A stretch of 64,000 nucleotides of DNA from Paraburkholderia fynbosensis. Lineage in GTDB: Bacteria; Pseudomonadota; Gammaproteobacteria; Burkholderiales; Burkholderiaceae. The position numbers and the translations under genes are program-made. Location: positions 124,001 through 188,000 of the forward strand of contig NZ_CADIKI010000017.1 in NCBI RefSeq assembly GCF_902859935.1, in the 5' to 3' direction. Under the pieces are notes generated by a model. The model made no database searches. It was given only the letters and a program-made list of their open reading frames with translations, and was not told where the DNA came from. This document shows, one piece after another, positions 8,096 through 16,641 of this stretch (its first letter is position 1; every line of letters begins with the position of its first letter).

Positions 8096-9325
8096 TTATT
8101 TCTTCTTGTTGAACATCAGCATCAGCGAATCCCACACGCGGCCGACCACGCCGGCTTGCGGCACGGCCTGCAAGGCCACCACCGGGAACTGCGCGAGCAC
8201 CTTGCCGTCGGCCACCAGCTTGGCGACGCCGACCTGCTGACCGTTCGCGATCGGCGCGATCAGCGTGTCGACCTGCTCGATCTGCGGCTTGACCTTGTCG
8301 GCCATGCCCTTCGGCACGGTGATGTACTGGTCGCTCTTCACGCCGATCTGCACACTGTCCTGCGCACCCTTGTAGACGCGCGGCGTGCCCACCACCTGAT
8401 TCGCCTTGTACAGATGCACCGTGTCATACGCGGTGTAACCGTAATTCAGCATCTTCAGGCTGTCCTGCACGCGGTCGTGTTCCTTGGTCTCGCCCATCAT
8501 CACCGAGACGAGACGGCGCGACGCGTCGGTCGTGCCCGGCAGCGAACGCTTCGCGCTCGCGATCAGGCAGTAGCCCGCCGCTTGCGTGTGGCCGGTCTTC
8601 AGGCCGTCGACGGTCGGGTCGATCCACAGCAGGCGATTGCGGTTCGGCTGCTTGATCTTGTTGTACGTGAAGTCCTTGACCGAGAAGATGTTGTAGTAGT
8701 CGGGGAAGTCGCGGATCAGACGCGCCGACAGCACCGCGAGGTCGCCCGCGGTCGTGTAGTGCTGCGGGTCGGGCATGCCGTTCACGTCGGCGAAATGGGT
8801 GTTCTTCATGCCGAGGCGCTGCGCTTCGGTGTTCATCATGTTGACGAACTGCGCCTCGCTGCCGCCGACCAGTTCGGCCAGCGCGATCGCCGCGTCGTTA
8901 CCCGACTGGATGATCATGCCGTACACGAGGTCGTGCACGGTGACCGGCTTGTTCGCTTCGATGAACATGCGCGATTCGTCCGTGCGCACGCGGCGCACCG
9001 CTTCGCTCGGCATCACGGTCTGATCCATCGTGATCTTCTTCGTCTGCAGTGCTTCGAAGACGAGGTAGGCGGTCATCAGCTTGGTCAGCGACGCCGGCTC
9101 CACGCGCTCGTCGGCATTGCCGGAGGCGAGCACCTGATTGCTGGTGGCGTCGACGAGCACCCACGAGCGCGCGTTCACCGCCGGCGGCGGCACTTGTGCG
9201 AACGCGGTGCTGGCAGCGAGGGTCGCCGGCAACACGATGCCGAGGGTGACGGCGCGGCTAAGCTTGAGGGGAACGAAGGAAGCAACTGACGGGAAGGACG
9301 TGCGGCCGGTGGTCGAGAAACGCAT
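8096..9325 (-). CDS. D-alanyl-D-alanine carboxypeptidase (PBP5/6 type)
   Basis: A 409-residue low-molecular-weight penicillin-binding protein that trims the terminal D-alanine from peptidoglycan stem peptides. The signal peptide runs to about residue 43 (AFA before QVPPP). Active-site motifs are S79-L-T-K82, S141-G-N143 and K243-T-G. A beta-rich C-terminal PBP5 domain follows, ending in an amphipathic segment (VWDSLMLMFNKKK) that should anchor it to the membrane. Several in-frame upstream ATGs exist, but 9325 gives a normal signal peptide. It heads the unit with the D-amino-acid aminotransferase and DUF493. Confidence 0.94.
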   Translation of the reverse strand: MRFSTTGRTSFPSVASFVPLKLSRAVTLGIVLPATLAASTAFAQVPPPAVNARSWVLVDATSNQVLASGNADERVEPASLTKLMTAYLVFEALQTKKITMDQTVMPSEAVRRVRTDESRMFIEANKPVTVHDLVYGMIIQSGNDAAIALAELVGGSEAQFVNMMNTEAQRLGMKNTHFADVNGMPDPQHYTTAGDLAVLSARLIRDFPDYYNIFSVKDFTYNKIKQPNRNRLLWIDPTVDGLKTGHTQAAGYCLIASAKRSLPGTTDASRRLVSVMMGETKEHDRVQDSLKMLNYGYTAYDTVHLYKANQVVGTPRVYKGAQDSVQIGVKSDQYITVPKGMADKVKPQIEQVDTLIAPIANGQQVGVAKLVADGKVLAQFPVVALQAVPQAGVVGRVWDSLMLMFNKKK

Positions 9326-9641
9326 AAGGTCGGTTCGTGCGGAAAATACATCGCGCGCAGGGCGCATAGTTTGGAAGAGCCGGTCGGCGGGCGTCTGGCC
9401 GTAAAACGGCGCGGCGCCCATTGGACTTCCGGCGACCTGGTTGGTTCGCGCAGCATGCCCCACAGGCACCGCTGCGCGCGAAATGACGCTCCGCGACGCG
9501 CGAACTGCCGGATGGACCGTGCTGCGCTCAAAAAAAGAGCGCTCATTATACGCGCGCTATCCGGCCAATCCCGGGTGGCGCAAACCGATTAATTGGCGGT
9601 TTCGCGTACCTGTACCCCGGAAAACGCGCGCGCGGCGCGGA

Positions 9642-10286
9642 TCATCGCCACGCGTCGACGATGATCCGCTTCAGCACGTGCAGTTTGCGGTGCAGGAAAT
9701 GTTCCGCCCCGGGAATCACGACCACGGGCAATTCCTGCGGACGCGCCCAGTCGTAAACGGATTGAATGGGAACAGTCTCGTCGGTCTCGCCGTGAATCAC
9801 GAGCGTGTTTTCCGGCACCGGCGCGACATCCCAACGGCTCGCCGCGGTCCCGACCAGCACCATTCGCTCGATCTCCTGACCTTCTTCGCGCAGTTTCGCG
9901 GCCACGTGCGACAGCACGAAGGTACCGAACGAAAAACCCGCGAGCACGAGCGGCAGATCGCCCTGCCCGGCTTCGGCGCGCATGTGGTCCAGCACCGCGC
10001 GCAGATCGTCGCGCTCGCCGATGCCCGCGTCATGTTCACCCTGCGTCTGGCCGACGCCGCGAAAATTCGAACGATAGGTGACGTAGTTCAACTGCACGAG
10101 GGTGCGCGCGAGCGTCTGCGCAACCTTGTTGTCCATCGTGCCGCCGAACAGCGGATGGGGATGCGCGACCAGCGCAATGCCGCGCGGCGCGGCGCCGTTC
10201 TCGCGCATCTCGTCGGGCAGATCCAGCGCGACCTCGATCTTGCCGACCGGGCCGTCGATCAAATATTTCTTCGTGTGTACGTTCAT
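9642..10286 (-). CDS. Small alpha/beta hydrolase
   Basis: A 214-residue cytosolic hydrolase. The nucleophile elbow is AGFSFGTF; the acid is probably in HGETDETVP and the histidine in GAEHFLHRK. The early AHPHPLFGGTMDNKV is typical of a widespread proteobacterial family of uncharacterised small hydrolases (COG2945-like). The ATG at 10286 lies 8 bp after the ferredoxin-like gene, so they form an operon. No substrate can be named. Confidence 0.88.
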   Translation of the reverse strand: MNVHTKKYLIDGPVGKIEVALDLPDEMRENGAAPRGIALVAHPHPLFGGTMDNKVAQTLARTLVQLNYVTYRSNFRGVGQTQGEHDAGIGERDDLRAVLDHMRAEAGQGDLPLVLAGFSFGTFVLSHVAAKLREEGQEIERMVLVGTAASRWDVAPVPENTLVIHGETDETVPIQSVYDWARPQELPVVVIPGAEHFLHRKLHVLKRIIVDAWR

Positions 10287-10294
10287 GGGAATGC

Positions 10295-10618
10295 TTATTG
10301 ATCGATTTTCAGACGCTCGACAATCTTGCCGTTCAGAAGGTGCGAGTCGACGATCTCGTCGATGTCGCTCTCGTCGACATACGTGTACCAGACGCCTTCG
10401 GGATACACGACGAGCGTCGGCCCCAGCTCGCAGCGATCGAGGCAGCCAGCCTTGTTGATGCGCACCTGGCCGGGGCCGGCAAGGCCGAGTTTCTTCACGC
10501 GCTTTTTTGCGTACTCCTGCATTGCCTGGGCATTGCAGTTCGCGCAACTCGGGCGCTCGGCACCGGGTTCGCGCTGATTCAGGCAGAAGAAGACGTGGTG
10601 CTTGTAGAAGGAATCCAT
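10295..10618 (-). CDS. 2Fe-2S thioredoxin-like ferredoxin
   Basis: A 107-residue protein with the fold of clostridial 2Fe-2S ferredoxins and NADH-dehydrogenase NuoE. Four cysteines fit the cluster pattern: one in FFCLNQ, one in RPSCANC, and the pair in AGCLDRCELGP. The C-terminus VDEIV-like segment (DIDEIVDSHLLNGKIVERL) is conserved in the family. An alternative ATG 11 codons upstream (10651) cannot be excluded; neither has a strong ribosome site. It is followed after 8 bp by a small hydrolase. Its electron partner is unknown. Confidence 0.88.
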   Translation of the reverse strand: MDSFYKHHVFFCLNQREPGAERPSCANCNAQAMQEYAKKRVKKLGLAGPGQVRINKAGCLDRCELGPTLVVYPEGVWYTYVDESDIDEIVDSHLLNGKIVERLKIDQ

Positions 10619-10791
10619 GATGTCCGGGACGAGTTTGTGAGGGAGGGCCATGGCGCTGTCGGCGCGCCTCGTGTGCGGTCGATTATAGCGAGGGGGGCTG
10701 ATGGCCGCCGATGCGGGCCAGCGGCGAGGCGTGTGCTGTGCGGGTCCATTGCGCGTGTGTCGGGCAGGCCACTCTCGCACCGCACCCTCCC

Positions 10792-11949
10792 TCACACGCG
10801 CTTCATACGCCGCTTGAGCCATGCCTGTTCGACGACAAACGCCAGCCACACCAGCGCCGCATACGGCCAGATCCACGCGAGCCAACGCGCGAGCCCGTTG
10901 AAGTGCAGATAACGCCCTTGCCGCCAGTCGGCCAGCACGACATCGAAATAAGGATTCACCGGCAGCAGATTGACGAACACCAGCGCAACCACCAGCGCCA
11001 TGCTCGCGAGCGCCGCGCGCGAGCGGCGCCGCAGATGCAGCGCGAACAGCGCGGCAGCGGTGCCGCACACGAGCCCAGTGAGCGCACCGGGCGTCGCCCA
11101 GTCGAACGCGAGACCCGACTGCGACTGCAAGAACGTCGCGCCCACCTTCACGCACAACGTGACGACGATGAACACGAGCAACAGCCGCGCCCGCGGCGCG
11201 TGGCTGCGCACCGGCAGCGACGCCAGCGCCAGCGCGGCAAACAGATTCAGCGTGGTGATCACGGCTTCCCACGCGTCGTCGGGCAACCATGCGGCGGCCA
11301 CGGCTGGCCATGCGCCGACGTGCCAGCCCTGCGGCGTCCACGCGAGCAGCGCGTCCTGCGTCGTCGAATCGAAGCGCATCCAGAGCGCACGCGGCCAGTT
11401 GCCGAGACCGAACAGGCGCGGCGCCGGATACATCGTCGCAAACGGCCATGCGACGACCAGACACGCGAGCGCCGCACGATCGCGCTCGAACCACAGAAGT
11501 CGCATACGCCTCAACAAGCCGCGATCGAGCAGCGCGCCGGTCGCGGGCGACATCATCGCCGCGCCGAGCAAAGCGCCGAGCGCGTTGGCGGCCAGATCGA
11601 GGTTGGACGCGACGCGCGTCGGCAGATACGTTTGCCCCGCCTCCATCACGCCCGACAGCAGCCCGCCGAGCACGAAGGCGAGCGCGACGGCCAATGGGCC
11701 GCGCCAGCGCGGATAGACCGCGAGCACCACCAACGCGCCGAGCGGCATATAGCCGAGCACGTTGGTGACGACGTCGAACGCCGTCAGGTACTGCGGCATG
11801 GGATCGAACAGATAGGCAAACGGCCCGAGCCCGAGTGAACGCCAGCCCGAAAACGGATACCACGAACCGTACACGATCAGCGCCGCATACAGCAGCAGCG
11901 CTTGCCGGGCCAGCACCGACGGACGGCGCAGCCAGGGTCGTTGGCTCAT
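10792..11949 (-). CDS. VanZ-family integral membrane protein
   Basis: A 385-residue membrane protein with many hydrophobic segments. The N-terminal half shows the VanZ motifs YGSWYPFSGWR, DVVTNVLGYMPLGAL and SNLDLAANALGALLGA. The C-terminal half (from about residue 170) is an additional polytopic region. VanZ in enterococci gives low-level teicoplanin resistance, but most bacterial homologues have no known function. CGGAG lies just upstream of the start. It follows the lipoprotein gene of an MCE transport operon by 31 bp, so a cell-envelope role is likely. Confidence 0.85.
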   Translation of the reverse strand: MSQRPWLRRPSVLARQALLLYAALIVYGSWYPFSGWRSLGLGPFAYLFDPMPQYLTAFDVVTNVLGYMPLGALVVLAVYPRWRGPLAVALAFVLGGLLSGVMEAGQTYLPTRVASNLDLAANALGALLGAAMMSPATGALLDRGLLRRMRLLWFERDRAALACLVVAWPFATMYPAPRLFGLGNWPRALWMRFDSTTQDALLAWTPQGWHVGAWPAVAAAWLPDDAWEAVITTLNLFAALALASLPVRSHAPRARLLLVFIVVTLCVKVGATFLQSQSGLAFDWATPGALTGLVCGTAAALFALHLRRRSRAALASMALVVALVFVNLLPVNPYFDVVLADWRQGRYLHFNGLARWLAWIWPYAALVWLAFVVEQAWLKRRMKRV

Positions 11950-11980
11950 GCAGCGCTCCGTTGCGTGCGCTGCGGGCCCG

Positions 11981-12607
11981 TCATTGCGCGGCGACCAGCG
12001 CCTGCGTGGCCAGCCACGCACCGATCTGCGCGACCAGATCGTCGCTGGCCGTGGCGAGCGCCCGCGCTCCGCCGGCGGCATCCGCGGAACTGGCCGGCGC
12101 CTGGGCGACGAACGTGCGCTGGCCGATCACCTTGCCACTCTGTGTGAGCGTGGCGCGCGCGGTGATCGCCGCATGGCTTTCCATCTGGCTGTCGAAAACC
12201 TGCTCGAACTGGCTCAGGTCGACTTTCAGCACCGGCGCGGCCACGCCGTCGGCGCCCGTCAGCACGGTGCCGTGCGAACTGAGCGCGCCGCGCAGACGCT
12301 GGGTGAGCAACTGCGAAGGCATCATGGTCCAGTGGCTGTTCGCGTACGACGCGATCTGCTGCGCGTCGGCGTAGCTGAGGCGGTACAGCAGCCGGTTCGA
12401 TTGGAGCACCTCGGGCGCGCTCACATCGAGCACCTTCACGGCCGGCAAGGTGCCCGCCGACACCCCCGCGCCCGGCGGCCCGAAGTCGAAGCGCGTCTCG
12501 GAGAGCGCCGCGGGGGCGCTCATGCAGCCCGCGGCCAGCACGCCGAACGCGAGCAGCACCGCCACGGCGGCGCTCGAGGACAACAATCGGTGAATCGGAC
12601 GTGACAT
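11981..12607 (-). CDS. ABC-transport auxiliary lipoprotein (PqiC/YmbA family)
   Basis: A 208-residue lipoprotein. The signal peptide ends in the lipobox LAAGC (about residues 24-28). The mature part resembles the DUF330/PqiC family, outer-membrane partners of MCE proteins that bridge inner and outer membranes for lipid traffic. AAAGGA sits 7 nt before the ATG. The start falls 29 bp downstream of the MCE gene's stop codon on the minus strand, and the four upstream genes encode the rest of an MCE system. Confidence 0.87.
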   Translation of the reverse strand: MSRPIHRLLSSSAAVAVLLAFGVLAAGCMSAPAALSETRFDFGPPGAGVSAGTLPAVKVLDVSAPEVLQSNRLLYRLSYADAQQIASYANSHWTMMPSQLLTQRLRGALSSHGTVLTGADGVAAPVLKVDLSQFEQVFDSQMESHAAITARATLTQSGKVIGQRTFVAQAPASSADAAGGARALATASDDLVAQIGAWLATQALVAAQ

Positions 12608-12635
12608 GAGCGTTCCTTTCTTCAAACCTGTGGAT

Positions 12636-13598
12636 TCATCGGGCAGCGCGGCCGGCAGGCCAGGCGAAGCCGGCCTCGCCGGGTCCGGGCGCGGCCGGCG
12701 GTGCGCCGAACAGCACGCTGCGCGGACTGGTGCTGAACGTATCCGCCGCACGGTCCACCGAGCGGGCCGCCGAACGCACGTCTTCGGCGAGCGAATTGAC
12801 GCGCGGCAGCGTGTCGTAGCCGACGCGCGCCGACAGCTCCTGCAACGTGGCGTTCATCGACGTGAGCGCGACGCCCGCCTGTTGCGCCGCCGTGCCGACC
12901 TTGTTCAGGTTCATCTCGAGCGGGCCGTTCGGACGGTTCAGGCCGGTGATCAGTTGATTGGTCGAGGCCAGCGTGCGGTCCAGCTGGTCGATCGTGCCCG
13001 GCAGCTTGGCGGTGACCGGCGAGATCTGCTGCGTCAACGTGGTGACGCCGTCGGCGGCTTTCTGGATGCTGGCCGCCGTGGTGTGCAACTGGTCGGCCAT
13101 TTCCGGCGAGAGAATATTGTTCACGTCGTCGGCGACTCTTTCGAGCTTGCGCAGCAGGATGTCGCCGCGTTGCTGCAATTGATCGAGCAGGCCGGGGCGC
13201 ATCGGCAACTGCGCGACCGCGTGAATCGACGACGGCAGCGGCCGCGGGTCGCGCCCGTTGTCATCCAGCTGAATGAAGGCGATGCCGGTCACGCCCTGAA
13301 AGCCGAGGCTGCCGAAGGTCGAGTGGGTAATCGGCGCGCGCGTATCGACGAGGATGCGCACCAGAATCTGCCCCGGATGGTTCGGATCGAATTTGATCGA
13401 CTGCACCTTGCCGACGTCGAGCCCGCGATAGCGCACCGCGGCATCCGCAAACAGGCCGGTCACGTTGGTGCGCGCAATCAGGTCGTACGGCACGCGCACG
13501 GAACGGTCGACGTTGAACAGGAATGCCGCCGCCGCGATAGCCAGCAGCAGGACGATCGTGAAGAGTCCGGCCCAGAAGGCATGCGATTTGTTTTCCAT
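12636..13598 (-). CDS. MCE-domain periplasmic lipid-binding protein (MlaD/PqiB-like)
   Basis: A 320-residue protein anchored by one N-terminal membrane helix (about residues 8-28). It is followed by one MCE domain (about 38-120, containing NVTGLFADAAVRYRGLDVGKV) and a long helical region (about 140-300) rich in Gln, Thr and Leu. That helical part is longer than in E. coli MlaD and resembles MCE proteins that build tubes across the periplasm. It carries lipids together with the MlaE-like permease and MlaF-like ATPase encoded directly upstream. The C-terminus is Pro/Gly/Ala-rich. Confidence 0.9.
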   Translation of the reverse strand: MENKSHAFWAGLFTIVLLLAIAAAAFLFNVDRSVRVPYDLIARTNVTGLFADAAVRYRGLDVGKVQSIKFDPNHPGQILVRILVDTRAPITHSTFGSLGFQGVTGIAFIQLDDNGRDPRPLPSSIHAVAQLPMRPGLLDQLQQRGDILLRKLERVADDVNNILSPEMADQLHTTAASIQKAADGVTTLTQQISPVTAKLPGTIDQLDRTLASTNQLITGLNRPNGPLEMNLNKVGTAAQQAGVALTSMNATLQELSARVGYDTLPRVNSLAEDVRSAARSVDRAADTFSTSPRSVLFGAPPAAPGPGEAGFAWPAGRAAR

Positions 13599-13614
13599 TG
13601 TCAGGTTCCCTGGT

Positions 13615-14493
13615 TCACAGCGGCAATTCGGACGATGCCGGCTCGAGCGCCGCGCGCGGCAGCCTCGCGCGGCGTTCCGGCGGCAGCGCCTGCAACGCGC
13701 GGCGCCCGCGCAGGCCGAGGAAATATTCGCGGATGAACGGATGATCGACGCCCGCCGCCTCCTCGACCGGCGCGGCGACCAGCACCTTGCGATCGGCCAG
13801 CACGGCGACGCGGGTGGACAGCGCGATCATCGTGTCGAGATCGTGCGTGATCATCACCACCGTCAAACCCAGCGCGCGATGCAGCGCGGAGATCAGCTCG
13901 ACGAATTCGTCGGACGCCTCAGGGTCGAGCCCGGCGGTCGGTTCGTCGAGGAACAGCAATTCGGGTTCGAGCGCGATCGCGCGGGCAATGCCGACCCGCT
14001 TGATCATGCCGCCCGAGAGCGCCGACGGCATCTTCGATGCATGCTTGCACGGCAAGCCGACCATCTCGAGCTTGAGCATGACAATGTCGCGCATTAGGTC
14101 TTCGGGCACCGTGCCGAGCTCGCGCACCGGCTGCGCGATGTTGTCGAACACCGACAGCGACGAGAACAGCGCGCCGCGCTGGAACAGCATGCCGGAGCGG
14201 CTGCGCATCAGCAGCGCGGTTTCTGGCGAGATGGTCGCGAGGTCCTCGCCGAACAGCTTGATGGTGCCGGAGGACGGCCGCTCGAGGCCGAGAATCTGCC
14301 GCACCAGCGTGGTTTTGCCCGAGCCCGAGCCGCCGACGATCGACATGATCTCGCCGCGCCGCACGTCCAGGTTCAGATGCTGATGCACGATGTTGCGGCC
14401 GTAGCGCTTGGTGATGTCGATCACCTCGATCACCGGCTCGGCGATCGACGGCAAGGGCTGGCCGCGCACGGCCTGGGTGAGTGGCGCGATCAT
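13615..14493 (-). CDS. ABC transporter ATPase, MlaF type
   Basis: A 292-residue ATPase that powers the MCE transporter. Walker A is GGSGSGKTTL, the signature is LSGGMIKRVGIARA, Walker B is LLFLDEPTAGLDPEA and the switch histidine is in MITHDLD. The SGGMIKR form of the signature is typical of MlaF/Mkl ATPases. The start overlaps the permease stop by 4 bp (ATGA at 14490-14493), indicating coupled translation. A longer open frame in the same phase covers the permease gene and is not coding. Confidence 0.95.
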   Translation of the reverse strand: MIAPLTQAVRGQPLPSIAEPVIEVIDITKRYGRNIVHQHLNLDVRRGEIMSIVGGSGSGKTTLVRQILGLERPSSGTIKLFGEDLATISPETALLMRSRSGMLFQRGALFSSLSVFDNIAQPVRELGTVPEDLMRDIVMLKLEMVGLPCKHASKMPSALSGGMIKRVGIARAIALEPELLFLDEPTAGLDPEASDEFVELISALHRALGLTVVMITHDLDTMIALSTRVAVLADRKVLVAAPVEEAAGVDHPFIREYFLGLRGRRALQALPPERRARLPRAALEPASSELPL

Positions 14494-15659
14494 CCTAACC
14501 CCACGTTCTGGAAGAGGATCGCGAACACCGCGTCCGCGAGAATCACGATGGTGATCGAGGTCACCACCGAGGTCGTCGTGCCTTCGCCGAGACTCTGCGA
14601 ATTGGCCTTGATGCGAAAGCCGAAATGACAGCCGACGATCGCGATCAGCATACCGAACGCGACGCCCTTGCCGAGGCCGATCCACAGGTTCGCGATCGGC
14701 ACCACGCCCGGCAAGGCCCGCGCGAAGTAGCTCATGTCGATGCCGAGCACGAGCTTGGCGGCGAGCGCGCCGCCGGTCAGCGCGATGATGTTGGTCCACA
14801 TGACGAGCAGCGGCATCGCCACGCCTAGCGCGATCACGCGCGGCAGGATCAGGCGCAGGCCGTGGGGGATGCCCATTACGCGCATCGCGTCGAGCTCCTC
14901 GGTCACGCGCATCACGCCGATCTGCGCGGTGATCGCCGAGCCCGAGCGCCCCGCCACCAGAATCGCCGACAGCACCGGGCCCAGCTCGCGGATCACCGAG
15001 AGCCCGAGAATATTGACGATGTACTGGTTGGCACCGAACAGCCGCAGTTGCTGCGCGGACAGATAACTGAGCACGATGCCGATCAGGAACGCGACCAGCG
15101 CGGTGATCGGCAGCGCGCGGGCGCCCGCGTTGTAGACGTTCGCCGAGATTTCGGTCCACGGCGTGATTTTCGGCTTGCGCACGATCGCGAGCAGATCGAG
15201 CACGACGCGCCCGAGCATGCCGACGCCGCCGTACAGGTGCTCGAAGAACGAGAAGAGCGCGAGACCCAGTCGCGTGAACGGATCGAATCTGACCACCGGC
15301 TCGGCCTTCTCGCGCACCGTGTCGAGCAACGCGATGCGCTCGAAGATGTCGCGCTGCGTGTCGGTGAGCGTCGTGTCCGGGGGCATCCTGTGGCCCCACA
15401 CGCGCCACAGCGCCTGACCGCCGACGTGGTCCATCCGGTCGATGCGCGACAGGTCCCACTCGCCGATGCCCTCGGCGCCGGTGAGCGAGCGCAGCAGAGG
15501 AATCACGTGACCAGTGGCGCGGTCGCGCGCGAGCGCGAGCGCCGTCCACTGGCCCGAGAGCCGGACGATCTTGCCTTGGCTGCCAGCCGCGACTTCAAGG
15601 CCGGGCGGAGTGTCGTAGTTCAAGGATCGCGAGAATCTGGTTATCGGGTTAAGGGCCAT
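14490..15659 (-). CDS. MCE/Mla-type ABC permease with N-terminal cytosolic domain
   Basis: A 389-residue permease of the MlaE family. Residues 1 to about 125 are soluble and look like a STAS-type domain (IVRLSGQWTALALAR, then IGEWDLSRIDRMDHVGGQAL), fused to the six-helix MlaE core. Core motifs are LGPVLSAILVAGRSGSAI, TEELDAMRVMGIP and the closing GTTTSVVTSITIVILAD. E. coli MlaE lacks the STAS part, which there is the separate protein MlaB, so this is a natural MlaB-MlaE-like fusion. It is the first gene of the operon and diverges from birA. Confidence 0.92.
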   Translation of the reverse strand: MALNPITRFSRSLNYDTPPGLEVAAGSQGKIVRLSGQWTALALARDRATGHVIPLLRSLTGAEGIGEWDLSRIDRMDHVGGQALWRVWGHRMPPDTTLTDTQRDIFERIALLDTVREKAEPVVRFDPFTRLGLALFSFFEHLYGGVGMLGRVVLDLLAIVRKPKITPWTEISANVYNAGARALPITALVAFLIGIVLSYLSAQQLRLFGANQYIVNILGLSVIRELGPVLSAILVAGRSGSAITAQIGVMRVTEELDAMRVMGIPHGLRLILPRVIALGVAMPLLVMWTNIIALTGGALAAKLVLGIDMSYFARALPGVVPIANLWIGLGKGVAFGMLIAIVGCHFGFRIKANSQSLGEGTTTSVVTSITIVILADAVFAILFQNVGLG

Positions 15660-15716
15660 TGTAGCGAAGGCGCGGCAGATGGGCCGTGCTCAACCCCCCA
15701 TGGAGTTCGCTGTCGC

Positions 15717-15722
15717 TACAAT
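15717..15722 (+). promoter_or_regulatory. -10 box of birA (TACAAT)
   Basis: TACAAT ends only 7 nt before the birA ATG (15730), so transcription should start at or next to the start codon. No good -35 is visible. The predicted mRNA is leaderless or nearly so. Confidence 0.5.
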
Positions 15723-15729
15723 ATGCGGC

Positions 15730-16641
15730 ATGAACGCTTCCAAGACTCCACCCCAAGCCACCAGCGCGGCCGGCGCCGACTGGCGCATCGACCGCGAGCG
15801 CGCGGTCGCGCTGTTCGGCGCGCATGCGCATGATTGGCCGATCGAAATCGTCGAGGAAACCGGCTCGACCAACGCCGACCTGATGACCCGCGTCAAGGCG
15901 CTGCCGCGTAAGGCCGGCGCGCTGCCGCGCCCGATCGTGCGAGTCGCGTATCTGCAAACCGCCGGCCGCGGCCGGCGTGGCCGTCCGTGGTACGCGGAGC
16001 CGGGCAATGCGCTGCTGTTTTCGGTCGCGTGCGTGTTGCCGCGTCCGCTGGAAGGGCTGGCGGGGCTGAGTCTCGCTGTCGGCGTCGCGCTCGTCGACGC
16101 GCTGCGCTCGCTGCCCGTCGCCGGTCCCGGCCAGATCGCGCTGAAGTGGCCGAACGACGTGCTGCTCGAAGGCGACAAGCTGGCCGGCATCCTGATCGAA
16201 ACCGCTTGGAGCACGCGCGACGCCAGCGCCGTCGTGATCGGCATCGGCACCAATGTGAAGGGCGCGGACGAACTGGCAGCGCAGGTCGGCGCGTTGAACG
16301 CCGATGTGCCGCCGCAGGCGCGCGGCACGATGCCGACCGCGCTGCAACGCGCGCTGCCCAACGCCAATCTCACCGACACGCTCGCCGCCGAGCTGAACGC
16401 GCTCGAACCGGCTTTGCAGCGCTTCGGCGCGGAAGGCTTCGCGCCGTTCCAGGCGCGCTGGAATGCCGTGCATGCGTATGCAGGCCGCGAAGTCGTGCTG
16501 CTGGAACAAGGTGTGGAACTGACGCGCGGCGTGGCGGCGGGCGTCGACGAGCGAGGCCAGTTGCTGCTCGACACCGCCACCGGCCGCCAGACCATCGCGA
16601 CCGGCGACGTCTCGCTGCGTCTGGCCGACGGTGCCGCATGA
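15730..16641 (+). CDS. birA: Biotin-[acetyl-CoA-carboxylase] ligase (no DNA-binding domain)
   Basis: A 303-residue enzyme that makes biotinyl-AMP and attaches biotin to the carboxylase carrier protein. The catalytic domain starts about residue 37 (EIVEETGSTNADLM), with GRGRRGRPW for biotin/ATP binding, KWPNDVLL, and the C-terminal SH3-like cap. E. coli BirA has an N-terminal winged helix of about 60 residues; here only about 35 residues of linker precede the ligase, so this protein should not repress the bio genes. It overlaps the pantothenate kinase gene by 4 bp. Confidence 0.93.
   Translation: MNASKTPPQATSAAGADWRIDRERAVALFGAHAHDWPIEIVEETGSTNADLMTRVKALPRKAGALPRPIVRVAYLQTAGRGRRGRPWYAEPGNALLFSVACVLPRPLEGLAGLSLAVGVALVDALRSLPVAGPGQIALKWPNDVLLEGDKLAGILIETAWSTRDASAVVIGIGTNVKGADELAAQVGALNADVPPQARGTMPTALQRALPNANLTDTLAAELNALEPALQRFGAEGFAPFQARWNAVHAYAGREVVLLEQGVELTRGVAAGVDERGQLLLDTATGRQTIATGDVSLRLADGAA

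Noticed and set aside
6977..9289. A 770-codon open frame on the plus strand across the aminotransferase and carboxypeptidase
   Set aside because: Arg/His/Ala-rich translation typical of antisense frames; the minus strand carries intact SxxK, SGN and KTG motifs and a class IV aminotransferase.
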